A stretch of 39,278 nt of DNA, from NCBI GenBank assembly GCA_040391135.1, contig JBEBYL010000028.1:1-39278 (forward strand). The letters are read 5' to 3'. This document shows, piece by piece, positions 17,425 to 25,098 of this stretch. The notes beneath the pieces were generated by a model. That model worked only from the letters and a program-made list of their open reading frames with translations, was not told the DNA's origin and did no database searches. Within the stretch, counting starts at the first letter, position 1. Each line of letters begins with the position of its first letter. The translations under genes were made by a program, and so were the position numbers. Source of the stretch: G025836975 sp040391135. Lineage in GTDB: Bacteria; Pseudomonadota; Gammaproteobacteria; Burkholderiales; Burkholderiaceae_B.

Positions 17425-17513
17425 AAGCATAACCCTACACATATACAGGCTTGCCGGGCGGCATAACCTCATTGCGAATGCTGTATTTTCACATCCGGGT
17501 AAACGCGAGAACC

Positions 17514-17527
17514 TTGATATTTATTAA
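17514..17527. promoter_or_regulatory. FNR/DNR-like operator in a divergent promoter
   Basis: TTGATATTTATTAA matches TTGATnnnnATCAA at 9 of 10 positions and sits inside the near-palindrome CCTTGATATTTATTAAGG (17512-17529). It lies between the divergent DUF2249 and nitronate-monooxygenase-like genes, 76 bp before the latter, a good distance for class II activation. It could control both operons. Confidence 0.6.
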
Positions 17528-17602
17528 GGAAGCTGGCGGCATTTGCCTACATAGTGGCAACTGCGTTCATACGCCGTTATTTATCAAGCAAGGACAATCA
17601 TC

Positions 17603-18808
17603 GTGTTGCAGACCGCATTGGAACGACTCAAGTTGAAAGGCAAGGCGCTGTTGCCTATTGTGCAGGGGGGCATGGGGGTCGGCGTGTCGGCTCACAGGCT
17701 GGCCGGAACGGTTGCTTCGCTGGGGGCGATGGGCACGATTTCCAGCGTGGACCTGCGCCGCCACCATCCCGACCTTATGGTGCAGACCGGCCGTTCGCGC
17801 AATAAGGAACTGATCGATTCCGCCAACCTCGTTGCGCTGGATCGTGAAATCAAGGCTGCCCATAAGATGGCCGCGGGCAAGGGCCTGGTGGCGGTCAATA
17901 TCATGCGGGCCGTATCCGAGTATGCATCGTATGTGCGTCAAGCCTGCGAAAGCGAAGCCGACGCCGTCGTGGTGGGCGCCGGCCTGCCGCTGGACTTGCC
18001 CGAATTGACCAGCGGTTTTTCCAAGGTCGCGATTATCCCCATTTTGTCGGACGTGCGAGGCATAGGACTTATCCTGAAAAAATGGATGCGCAAGAACCGC
18101 TTGCCGGATGCCATCGTGATCGAGAACCCCAAGTACGCGGCCGGCCATCTTGGCGCCCCGAGCGCCGATAGCCTGGACAATCCCAATTTCGCCTTTGCGA
18201 ATGTGCTGGAAGGCACCCTGCAGTTGTTCAAGGAACTGGATCTGGAAAAGGAAAACATTCCCTTGATCACCGGCGGTGGCATCCATAGCCATGAACAGGT
18301 CGTCAATTTGATGAGCATGGGAGCCAGCGCGGTGCAATGCGGTTCGCCCTTTGCCGTCACCGAAGAAGGCGATGCGCATCCCAACTTCAAGAAGGTGCTG
18401 GTCGAAGCCAAACCCGAGGATATCGTCACCTTCATGAGCGTGGCCGGCCTGCCGGCCCGCGCGGTGCGCACGCCATGGCTGGCCAACTATCTGGAAAAGG
18501 AAGAGAAGCTGCAGCGCATCGCCAAGAAGCGTCCTTGCACGGTGGGTTTCGATTGCCTGGCTTCTTGCGGTCTGCGTGACGGCATCAGCAAGCACGGGCA
18601 ATTCTGCATCGATACCCAGCTGGCGTTTGCGCTGGCGGGGGATATCAAGCGGGGCCTGTTTTTCCGGGGTTCCGAGAAGCTGCCTTTCGGCAATGCCATC
18701 CGCCCTGTGCGCGAGTTGATCGAATACCTGCTTACCGGCATTCGTCCGGCCTTGAACGCGGTCGCGGCGCCTTCCGTGCGGACCGCCGACGCGCTGCTTC
18801 CCGCCTGA
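17603..18808 (+). CDS. Nitronate-monooxygenase-like flavoprotein
   Basis: A 401-residue TIM-barrel protein of the nitronate monooxygenase (2-nitropropane dioxygenase) family. The flavin-binding parts visible are PIVQGGMGVGVS (18-29) and LITGGGIHSHEQVV (221-234) with ASAVQCGSPF. A C-terminal cluster, C312-x5-C318-x3-C322-x12-C335, could hold a metal or Fe-S centre and is not expected in a plain nitronate monooxygenase. The GTG start at 17603 follows AAGGA. It leads a tight operon with ubiU, ubiV, hlyIII, ubiT and a DGC gene, and a FNR-like site lies upstream. A role in anaerobic ubiquinone hydroxylation or electron supply is plausible but unproven. Confidence 0.8.
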   Translation: MLQTALERLKLKGKALLPIVQGGMGVGVSAHRLAGTVASLGAMGTISSVDLRRHHPDLMVQTGRSRNKELIDSANLVALDREIKAAHKMAAGKGLVAVNIMRAVSEYASYVRQACESEADAVVVGAGLPLDLPELTSGFSKVAIIPILSDVRGIGLILKKWMRKNRLPDAIVIENPKYAAGHLGAPSADSLDNPNFAFANVLEGTLQLFKELDLEKENIPLITGGGIHSHEQVVNLMSMGASAVQCGSPFAVTEEGDAHPNFKKVLVEAKPEDIVTFMSVAGLPARAVRTPWLANYLEKEEKLQRIAKKRPCTVGFDCLASCGLRDGISKHGQFCIDTQLAFALAGDIKRGLFFRGSEKLPFGNAIRPVRELIEYLLTGIRPALNAVAAPSVRTADALLPA

Positions 18809-18828
18809 ACCATCCCGCAGGATTCTTC

Positions 18829-19866
18829 ATGACAACAGTCACATCCGTCATTTCGAAGACGGCGCCCGCCGTCGAATTGGTTTGTCCGGCAGGCAGCCTG
18901 CCGGCCCTGAAGGCGGCCGTCGATAACGGCGCCGACTGCGTCTACCTGGGATTTCGCGATGCGACCAATGCGCGCAATTTTGCCGGCCTGAATTTCGACG
19001 AGGCGGCCATTGCCGAGGGCATACGCTATGCGCAAGCGAAGGGGCGCAAGGTATTCCTGGCCTTGAACACCTATGCGCAGCCGCGCGCCTGGCAGCAGTG
19101 GCGCCAGGCGGTGGACCGCGCGGCGGATTCGGGCATCGATGCGATGATCGTGGCCGATCCCGGCCTGATGGCATACGCCAGCCGCCGACATCCACAACTT
19201 CGTTTGCATCTTTCGGTTCAGGGGTCCGCCACCAACTACGAAGCCATCAATTTCTATCGCGACCATTTCGGCGTCGTGCGTGCGGTCCTGCCGCGCGTGC
19301 TGTCGCTGGCGCAGGTCGAGCAAGTAACGGAAAATACATCGGTCGAGATCGAGGTATTCGGTTTCGGCAGCCTGTGTGTCATGGTGGAAGGCCGTTGCGC
19401 CTTGTCCTCCTACGTAACCGGCGAATCGCCCAATACGCACGGTGTGTGCTCGCCCGCCAAGTCAGTGCGCTGGCAGCAGACCCCCGATGGTCTGGAGTCG
19501 CGGCTTAACGGCGTGCTGATCGATCGCTATGCCGATGGAGAGAACGCCGGCTATCCCACTCTGTGCAAGGGCCGGTTCGACGTGGCCGACGAAAACTATT
19601 ACGCCATTGAGGAGCCCACAAGCCTGAATACACTGGAGCTTCTGCCCAAGCTGATGCAAATGGGCGTGCGCGCCTTCAAGATAGAGGGGCGGCAGCGCAG
19701 CCCCGCTTATGTCGCGCAGGTGACGCGCGTCTGGCGCGATGCCATCGACCAGTGCCTGGTCAGCCAGCAGCGCTATTCCGTCAAGCCGGCGTGGATGGCC
19801 GAACTGAACAAGGTCGCCGAGGGCCAGCAGCATACGCTGGGCGCCTACCATCGTCCATGGAAATGA
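18829..19866 (+). CDS. ubiU: UbiU, O2-independent ubiquinone hydroxylation protein
   Basis: UbiU (YhbU) is a U32 peptidase-like protein that carries a 4Fe-4S cluster. With UbiV it hydroxylates ubiquinone precursors without O2, using prephenate as the hydroxyl donor in E. coli. The 345-residue protein has four cysteines at 183, 190, 207 and 246. Their spacing (7, 17, 39) is identical to the cluster ligands C169, C176, C193 and C232 of E. coli UbiU. The family stretches CPAGSLPALKAAVDNGAD and KIEGRQRSPAYV are present. The start follows AGGA (CGCAGGATTCTTC). It is the second gene of the operon, 20 bases after the nitronate-monooxygenase-like gene. Confidence 0.95.
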   Translation: MTTVTSVISKTAPAVELVCPAGSLPALKAAVDNGADCVYLGFRDATNARNFAGLNFDEAAIAEGIRYAQAKGRKVFLALNTYAQPRAWQQWRQAVDRAADSGIDAMIVADPGLMAYASRRHPQLRLHLSVQGSATNYEAINFYRDHFGVVRAVLPRVLSLAQVEQVTENTSVEIEVFGFGSLCVMVEGRCALSSYVTGESPNTHGVCSPAKSVRWQQTPDGLESRLNGVLIDRYADGENAGYPTLCKGRFDVADENYYAIEEPTSLNTLELLPKLMQMGVRAFKIEGRQRSPAYVAQVTRVWRDAIDQCLVSQQRYSVKPAWMAELNKVAEGQQHTLGAYHRPWK

Positions 19867-19892
19867 ATCCGCAGAAGGCGGGGAAACAAGTC

Positions 19893-19928
19893 ATGGCCAA
19901 CAGCAACACCGAAGTGTCAATACTATGA
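19893..19928 (+). CDS. Candidate 11-codon leader cistron coupled to ubiV
   Basis: ATG 19893 follows a purine-rich GGCGGGGAAACAAG stretch and opens an 11-codon frame (MANSNTEVSIL). Its stop TGA overlaps the ubiV start (ATGA). ubiV itself has no good ribosome binding site, so ribosomes ending here could restart on ubiV. This is seen in sequence only; whether it is translated is unknown. Confidence 0.3.
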   Translation: MANSNTEVSIL

Positions 19929-20812
19929 AAATCGCATTGGGTCCCGTTCAATATTACTGGTCGCGCGTAACGATGATGCAGTTCTATGAATCTATGATCG
20001 ACGCACCCGTTGATATCGTCTATCTGGGCGAAACGGTATGCTCGCGCCGGCACGAACTGCGCTTGCCCGATTGGCTGGAAATCGCGCAGATGCTGGCCGA
20101 CGCGGGCAAGGAAGTCGTACTGTCCACGCAGGTGTTGCTCGAGTCCGGGCAGGACCTGGCCACCATGCGCAAGATTGCCGGCAATGAGCGCTTCCAGGTC
20201 GAGACCAACGACATGGGGGCGGTGCATTGCCTGGATGGGAAGCCCTTCGTCGCCGGTCCCTTCCTGAACGTCTATAGCCGTCCGACCCTGGAGATTCTTG
20301 CCGGACTGGGTGCGCGGCGATGGGTCATGCCGCTGGAAATGGGGCGTGAAGGCCTGGAGCAATTGCAACTGGACCGGCCCGATGGCATGGAAACCGAGGT
20401 GTTTGCCTACGGGCGCATGCCGCTGGCTTTCTCGGCTCGCTGCTTTACAGCTCGGCATCGGAATATTCCCAAGGACAATTGCCAGTACGTATGCATGGAT
20501 CATCCCGACGGCTTGTTGTTGAGGACCCGGGAAAGCGAACCCTTCCTGGTCTTGAACGGAATACAGACGCAGTCGGCGCTGGTCTACAACTTGCTGAACG
20601 AGCTGCGGGACATGCAAGACTTGCGGGTCGATGTCCTGCGCATCGGCCCGCAGTCCGAGCATACCGCACAGATAGCCAGCCTGTTCCGGCAGGCGGCGGA
20701 TGGTGCGCTTGCAGGGCGGGAGGCCTTCGAGCGGGCGCTGCCCCTGATGCCCGCGGGACCGTGCAACGGCTACTGGCACGGTAAACCGGGGCTCGAACAA
20801 CTGGTGGCATGA
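19925..20812 (+). CDS. ubiV: UbiV, O2-independent ubiquinone hydroxylation protein
   Basis: UbiV (YhbV) is the Fe-S partner of UbiU in anaerobic ubiquinone synthesis. The 295-residue protein has C39 (YLGETVCSRR), exactly the position of a cluster ligand in E. coli UbiV. It also has C172, C185 and C189 (RCFTARH and CQYVCMDH), in the same pattern as E. coli C180, C193 and C197. It lies 58 bases after ubiU without a clear ribosome binding site of its own, and a short upstream cistron may couple it. Its stop overlaps an ATG of the next gene. Confidence 0.95.
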   Translation: MKIALGPVQYYWSRVTMMQFYESMIDAPVDIVYLGETVCSRRHELRLPDWLEIAQMLADAGKEVVLSTQVLLESGQDLATMRKIAGNERFQVETNDMGAVHCLDGKPFVAGPFLNVYSRPTLEILAGLGARRWVMPLEMGREGLEQLQLDRPDGMETEVFAYGRMPLAFSARCFTARHRNIPKDNCQYVCMDHPDGLLLRTRESEPFLVLNGIQTQSALVYNLLNELRDMQDLRVDVLRIGPQSEHTAQIASLFRQAADGALAGREAFERALPLMPAGPCNGYWHGKPGLEQLVA

Positions 20813-20826
20813 AGGGCGGATACTCT

Positions 20827-21444
20827 ATGTATTACGGCGAGCGATTCAACAGCATCAGCCATCTGGCGGGCGCCAGCCTGGCAGCGGTGGGCGGCGTGCT
20901 GTTGATCGTCATGGCGGCCCGCATGGGCGATCCCTGGAAGATCGTCAGCTTCAGCATCTACGGGACGATGCTGCTATGCCTGTACCTGGCGTCGACCCTG
21001 TACCACAGTCTGCGCGGGCGTGCCAAAAAGATCTGGTGCAAGTTCGATCATTGCGCCATCTACCTGCTGATCGCAGGCAGCTATACCCCCTTTACGCTGG
21101 TCAGCCTGCGCGGCGCCTGGGGCTGGTCCCTGTTCGGGGCGGTATGGGGCCTGGCGCTGTTCGGGATCGTCCAGGAGATCTGGCTGGCCAAAGGGCGGCG
21201 CATCCTCTCCCTGCTTATCTATGTGCTGATGGGCTGGCTGGCCGTCGTTGCCGCCGTTCCCTTGGTCAATGCCCTAGGCCGGGATGGCTTTCTATGGCTG
21301 GCGGCGGGCGGCCTGATTTATACCGTGGGCATCGTGTTCTACGCCACCGACGAGAAATGGCGCTATGGCCATGGCGTATGGCATTTATTCGTGCTGGGCG
21401 GAAGCGTCTGCCATTACTTCACTGTTGTGGCCTATGTGGCGTGA
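20827..21444 (+). CDS. Hemolysin III / PAQR-type membrane protein
   Basis: A 205-residue, seven-helix protein of the hemolysin III (YqfA/PAQR) family. The family signatures are STLYHSLRG, KFDHCAIYLLIAGSYTPF and the C-terminal HGVWHLFVLGGSVCHYF, which supply the conserved membrane histidines and acidic residue thought to bind a metal, as in PAQR hydrolases. ATG 20827 follows GGGCGGA with six bases' spacing; an ATG at 20809 overlaps the ubiV stop and would add six residues. It sits between ubiV and ubiT in the anaerobic ubiquinone operon, which suggests a membrane-lipid role there rather than hemolysis. That is inference. Confidence 0.88.
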   Translation: MYYGERFNSISHLAGASLAAVGGVLLIVMAARMGDPWKIVSFSIYGTMLLCLYLASTLYHSLRGRAKKIWCKFDHCAIYLLIAGSYTPFTLVSLRGAWGWSLFGAVWGLALFGIVQEIWLAKGRRILSLLIYVLMGWLAVVAAVPLVNALGRDGFLWLAAGGLIYTVGIVFYATDEKWRYGHGVWHLFVLGGSVCHYFTVVAYVA

Positions 21445-21466
21445 AGCCCGGGCTGCAGGAAACTTC

Positions 21467-21922
21467 ATGACTACCGGAAATCCTCTTTTTCCCGCGCCAT
21501 TGGGCAAATTGCTGTCGCATTTGCCCGCCTATCCCGGTTCGCTGGTATTCGCCACGGGTCTGAACCTGACGCTTGCGCCGCATCTGCCGGCCGATACGCT
21601 GCGCATGCTGCAGGGCAAGGCCTTGCGCATACAGCCTCGCGATGCCGGCGTGGCTTTCGATTTCATGTGGAGCGGCACCCGCTTCAAGGCCATCGCCCCG
21701 GCGATGCAACCCGACTTGACCATAGCCGCGAACGTGCATGATTTTTATTTGCTGATACAGCGCAAGGAAGATCCCGACACGCTGTTTTTCAGCCGCCGCT
21801 TGAGCATGGAAGGCGATACCGAACTGGGCTTGCTGGTGAAGAACACGCTGGATTCCATGGATTTGTCTATGTTTGCCCTGGGCGATATCCGTCCGGCGCG
21901 CTTCTTTGGTCAAAGATCATGA
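21467..21922 (+). CDS. ubiT: UbiT, SCP2-domain ubiquinone accessory factor
   Basis: UbiT (YhbT) is an SCP2 lipid-binding protein needed for anaerobic ubiquinone synthesis; it probably holds the prenylated intermediates for the Ubi enzymes. The 151-residue product has the SCP2 pattern (ADTLRMLQGKALRIQ, DLTIAANVHDFYLLIQRKEDPDTLFF, LSMEGDTELGLLVKNTLDSMD). The start ATG 21467 follows AGGA (CAGGAAACTTC); frames extending to 21365 lie inside the preceding gene. The stop overlaps the next gene by 4 bases (ATGA). With ubiU and ubiV it completes the O2-independent set. Confidence 0.92.
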   Translation: MTTGNPLFPAPLGKLLSHLPAYPGSLVFATGLNLTLAPHLPADTLRMLQGKALRIQPRDAGVAFDFMWSGTRFKAIAPAMQPDLTIAANVHDFYLLIQRKEDPDTLFFSRRLSMEGDTELGLLVKNTLDSMDLSMFALGDIRPARFFGQRS

Positions 21923-22317
21923 CTCACGACAGAAAGAACCTGCCGCTTGTCTATTCCTGCTCGGGATGTTCCAGCGCGGCACAAATGGCTAATCATGTGG
22001 CGGTGCAGCTCGACCGGCGAGGCCTGGCCGAGATGTCGTGCATCGCCGGCGTGGGCGGCGATGTACCGTCCTTGCTGAAAACGGCGCATTCCGGCAGGCC
22101 TATGGTGGTGATAGACGGCTGTCCACTGGAGTGCGCCAGGAAATCGCTGGAGCGGCACGGCATTGTTCCGGATGAACACGTCCAGTTGGGCCGGCAAGGC
22201 ATAAGGAAGCGCTATCACGAAGACTTCGATTCTTTGCAGGCCGAAGAAGTTATCCGCCAAGTGGCCGATACGATAGAAGAGCGCGGCTTGTACGCCCATA
22301 AACAGGCCTTGGCCTGA
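21919..22317 (+). CDS. DGC-domain putative zinc-binding protein
   Basis: A 132-residue protein of the DGC family, annotated elsewhere as putative zinc-binding. It has YSCSGCSSAAQMAN near the N-terminus, then MSCIAGVGG and IDGCPLECARKSLE, giving cysteines at both ends of a Rossmann-like unit. The biochemical role is unknown; relatives occur near anaerobic respiration genes. It is coupled to ubiT by an ATGA overlap and is the last gene of the operon. The short space to 22380 contains nothing I can name. Confidence 0.75.
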   Translation: MTHDRKNLPLVYSCSGCSSAAQMANHVAVQLDRRGLAEMSCIAGVGGDVPSLLKTAHSGRPMVVIDGCPLECARKSLERHGIVPDEHVQLGRQGIRKRYHEDFDSLQAEEVIRQVADTIEERGLYAHKQALA

Positions 22318-22380
22318 ACCTGGCCAACCGCAAGGGCGTGGGCTGGGCGCGCCCGGTCCGCCACGGCGGCCGGCAACGCG

Positions 22381-23133
22381 TCAATGCCGCCGCAGCGTAA
22401 ATGCGGGAAACATGGCAGCCACGCTTTCGATCAATGCGGCACTGGGATAGTCAGGCTGCGCGACTGTGTTCAATGCCTGATCGTTGCAACCCTGGCTGCG
22501 AAACACCTGCAGGGCGTAGCGGCGCACCTTCATGTCCGCAAGAGCCCGCGCCATCTTTTTTATCTCCTGTTCAGGCAGCAGCGCGGCATGCACCGTGCTG
22601 CGGCATTCATAGTCGATCCCGCTGGCCAATATCGCTTGCAAACTGGCCAGGGCCGGTGTGCCGCTGCCCGCCACTTTTGTGATGCGGGCATAGTCGGCGA
22701 AGCCGGCCTTGATATCCAACCCCACCCAATCCAGCATGGGCAGGACTTCGGCAAGCCGCTGGGGATGGGTGCCGCCGCTATGCAGGCCTATCTTGAAGCC
22801 CAGCGCGCGCGCTTCGCGGATGGCGTCGGGCAGGGCGGGGTCCATGGTGGGCTCGCCGCCGCTGAACACCACCGCGTCGATCAGGCCCACACGCCGCTTC
22901 AGCAGTGCAAGCACGTCTTCCCACGGTACGGGGCTGTGCGGCGTGCGTTCCTGCAGATGGGGATTGTGGCAGTAGCCGCAGCGCCAGGGGCAGCCCTGCA
23001 CGAATACCGCGGCCGCAAGCTGGCCCGGGTAGTCGGTTGCGGTGAACGGCGTCACGCCGCCCACCTTCAGGCTGCGGCGCCGGGGCACCGCTCGCGCAGC
23101 GGCTTGCGGCCGCGCTGCCGCGTCAGGCCGCAA
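22381..23133 (-). CDS. nrdG: Anaerobic ribonucleotide reductase activase (NrdG-type)
   Basis: A 250-residue radical-SAM enzyme that generates the glycyl radical on class III ribonucleotide reductase. The cluster motif CPWRCGYCHNPHL has C48, C52 and C55, and FSGGEPTMDP follows. The N-terminal LKVGGVTPFTATDYPG is typical of the single-protein activase group. The likely start is TTG 23133, preceded by GAGG at a 6-base distance and overlapping the preceding small gene by 11 bases. An internal GTG (23088) is an alternative. It is the third gene of the operon nrdD, glycyl-radical peptide, nrdG. Confidence 0.9.
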   Translation of the reverse strand: MRPDAAARPQAAARAVPRRRSLKVGGVTPFTATDYPGQLAAAVFVQGCPWRCGYCHNPHLQERTPHSPVPWEDVLALLKRRVGLIDAVVFSGGEPTMDPALPDAIREARALGFKIGLHSGGTHPQRLAEVLPMLDWVGLDIKAGFADYARITKVAGSGTPALASLQAILASGIDYECRSTVHAALLPEQEIKKMARALADMKVRRYALQVFRSQGCNDQALNTVAQPDYPSAALIESVAAMFPAFTLRRH

Positions 23134-23317
23134 GCCGGGCCTCGCGCTCGTTGAAATATTTGCGCTCGTGAAACTCGCCTTTCTTGCCGATGTTGAACGA
23201 GGACATGGGCCGGTGGTAGCCCATGACGCGCGTCCAGATTTCGCATGGCTGACGTTCGTCGTCGGACAGGGCGGGTGTGGCTTGAGAAGCGCGTAAATCT
23301 TGTGTCTGGGATGTCAT
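23123..23317 (-). CDS. Separate glycyl-radical C-terminus of class III NrdD
   Basis: A 64-residue protein whose second half matches the extreme C-terminus of class III NrdD: ERQPCEIWTRVMGYHRP then SFNIGKKGEFHERKYF. The radical glycine of NrdD lies in an RVxGY motif, here G33. The large NrdD gene upstream stops before this part. Its own ATG follows AAGGAG by about 8 bases and is 37 bases after the nrdD stop, in another reading frame, so it is made as a separate polypeptide. It would have to dock on NrdD to complete the active site, comparable to how YfiD repairs PflB. NrdG is translationally linked behind it. Confidence 0.8.
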   Translation of the reverse strand: MTSQTQDLRASQATPALSDDERQPCEIWTRVMGYHRPMSSFNIGKKGEFHERKYFNEREARLAA

Positions 23318-23354
23318 GGTGGTTTCTCCTTGAGTGGTGTGAAAAAAAAACGGA

Positions 23355-25055
23355 TCAAGCGGCCTGGCGCAGTTTGCGCGCCAGGATTTCTTCGTCGCAT
23401 TTCGGGCAGAATCTGTGGCTGCCGCCCAGATAGCCGTGAACGGGGCAAATGGAAAACGTGGGCGTCACGGTGATGTAGGGCAGCTTGAAACGGCCCAGCA
23501 CGCGCTGGACCAGAGTGCGGCAGGCGGCGGCGCTGGATAGCGGTTCGGTCATATACAGGTGCAGCACCGTCCCGCCCGTGTATTTGCGTTGCAGGTCGTC
23601 CTGGCGCTCCAGCGCCTCGAAGGGATCATCGGTGTAGCCCACCGGCAGTTGCGACGAGTTGGTGTAGTAGGGCATGTCGGCCGTGCCCGCCTGGAGTATG
23701 CCTGGGCAGCGCTTGCGGTCTTCCTTGGCGAAGCGATAGGTGGTGCCTTCGGCGGGCGTTGCTTCCAGGTTGTACATGTGGCCGGTTTCTTCCTGAAACT
23801 CCAGCATGCGTGCGCGCACATGATCCAGCAATCGCAAGGCGAAGGCATGGCCCCATGGCGTCGTGATGTCCTGGCCATCGTGGGTGAAGTTGCGGATCAT
23901 TTCATTGATGCCGTTCACGCCCAGCGTGGAAAAGTGATTGCGCAGCGTTCCCAGGTAGCGCCGGGTATAGGGAAACAGGCCGTCGTCCATCAAGCGCTGG
24001 ATGACTTTCCGCTTGATCTCCAGGCTGTCCTTGCCCAGTTCCAGCAATTCGTCCAGGCGGCGCAGCAGCGCCGCCTCGTCGCCGGCATGCAGATAGCCCA
24101 GCCGCGCGCAGTTGATGGTGACCACGCCCAGCGAGCCGGTTTGCTCGGCGGATCCGAACAGGCCGTTGCCGCGCTTGAGCAGCTCGCGCAGATCCAATTG
24201 CAGGCGGCAGCACATGGAACGGATCATGTTGGGCTTGAGTTCGGAATTGATGAAATTCTGAAAATAGGGCAGCCCATACTTGGCGGTCATTTCGAACAGC
24301 AATTCCGCGTTGGGGCTGTGCCAGTCGAAATCGGCCGTAATGTTGTAAGTAGGGATGGGAAACGTGAATACGCGGCCCTTGGCATCGCCCTCCATCATGA
24401 TTTCGATGTAGGCGCGATTGATCATGTCCATTTCGGCTTGCAGTTGGCCATAGGTGAACGGCATTTCCTGGCCGCCGATCAGCGGCGTCTGCTCGCGCAG
24501 GTCTTCGGGGCAGACCCAATCGAAAGTCAGGTTGGTGAAGGGGGTCTGCGTTCCCCAGCGCGAAGGCACATTCAGGTTGTAGATGAGTTCCTGGATGTAT
24601 TGCTTGACCTGCTCATAGCTTAAGGCGTCATTGCGGACGAATGGCGCCATATAGGTATCGAAGGAACTGAAGGCCTGGGCGCCGGCCCATTCGTTTTGCA
24701 GGGTGCCCAGGAAATTGACAATCTGGCCGATCGCGCTGGACATATGCCTGGGCGCGCTGGATTCCACTTTCCCCGGTATGCCGTTAAGGCCTTCATTCAG
24801 CAAGGTGCGCAGCGACCACCCGGCGCAATAGCCCGACAGCATGTCCAGATCGTGTATGTGCAGGTCGGCATCGCGGTGAGCCTGGCCTATGGCGGAGGGA
24901 TAGACATGGTCCAGCCAATAATTGGCGATGACCTTGCCGGAAACATTCAGGATCAGGCCGCCCAGCGAGTAGCCCTGGTTGGCATTGGCGTTGACGCGCC
25001 AGTCGACCCGCTGCAGGTATTCATCGATCGAGGACCCGACATCGATATGTGTCAT
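23355..25055 (-). CDS. nrdD: Class III ribonucleotide reductase catalytic subunit lacking its glycyl domain
   Basis: An O2-sensitive enzyme making deoxyribonucleotides from ribonucleoside triphosphates. The 566-residue barrel has C77 (DMLSGYCAGWSL), C282/C283 (SMCCRLQLDL) and the LGVNGINEM loop with E385. The C-terminal zinc-site cysteines are C537, C550 and C553 (ICPVHGYLGG...FCPKC). Usual family lengths are near 600-710. The N-terminal ATP-cone is missing and the protein ends right after the zinc site, without the RVxGY radical glycine, which is encoded by the next gene. ATG 25055 follows GGAG. Two NrdR-box-like sites and a possible FNR site lie upstream. An untranslated 9-A tract (23342-23350) lies after the stop. 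Confidence 0.93.
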   Translation of the reverse strand: MTHIDVGSSIDEYLQRVDWRVNANANQGYSLGGLILNVSGKVIANYWLDHVYPSAIGQAHRDADLHIHDLDMLSGYCAGWSLRTLLNEGLNGIPGKVESSAPRHMSSAIGQIVNFLGTLQNEWAGAQAFSSFDTYMAPFVRNDALSYEQVKQYIQELIYNLNVPSRWGTQTPFTNLTFDWVCPEDLREQTPLIGGQEMPFTYGQLQAEMDMINRAYIEIMMEGDAKGRVFTFPIPTYNITADFDWHSPNAELLFEMTAKYGLPYFQNFINSELKPNMIRSMCCRLQLDLRELLKRGNGLFGSAEQTGSLGVVTINCARLGYLHAGDEAALLRRLDELLELGKDSLEIKRKVIQRLMDDGLFPYTRRYLGTLRNHFSTLGVNGINEMIRNFTHDGQDITTPWGHAFALRLLDHVRARMLEFQEETGHMYNLEATPAEGTTYRFAKEDRKRCPGILQAGTADMPYYTNSSQLPVGYTDDPFEALERQDDLQRKYTGGTVLHLYMTEPLSSAAACRTLVQRVLGRFKLPYITVTPTFSICPVHGYLGGSHRFCPKCDEEILARKLRQAA

Positions 25056-25067
25056 GCTTGCTCCGTA

Positions 25068-25083
25068 TCACTACATATTGTGG
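25068..25083 (-). promoter_or_regulatory. NrdR box 1 upstream of nrdD
   Basis: The 16-mer TCACTACATATTGTGG matches the NrdR consensus (acaCwAtATaTwGtgt) at 13 of 16 positions. NrdR is the zinc-finger/ATP-cone repressor of ribonucleotide reductase genes in most bacteria. The site is 13 bp before the nrdD ATG, overlapping the likely promoter or leader. Confidence 0.65.
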
Positions 25084-25098
25084 TGAAACGAAGGATAT

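Noticed and set aside
20827..21444. HlyIII-type protein as a hemolysin or virulence factor
   Set aside because: The family name is historical; the context is a ubiquinone operon and the fold is a PAQR-type membrane protein.
23042..23296. Plus-strand frame across the nrdG start region
   Set aside because: It is antisense to the nrdG and glycyl-radical genes and shows no domain or ribosome binding site.
23342..23350. Nine-base A tract after nrdD as a frameshift site that would rejoin the glycyl domain
   Set aside because: The nrdD stop codon comes before the tract, and the downstream gene has its own strong ribosome binding site, so a slip there would not create a fusion.
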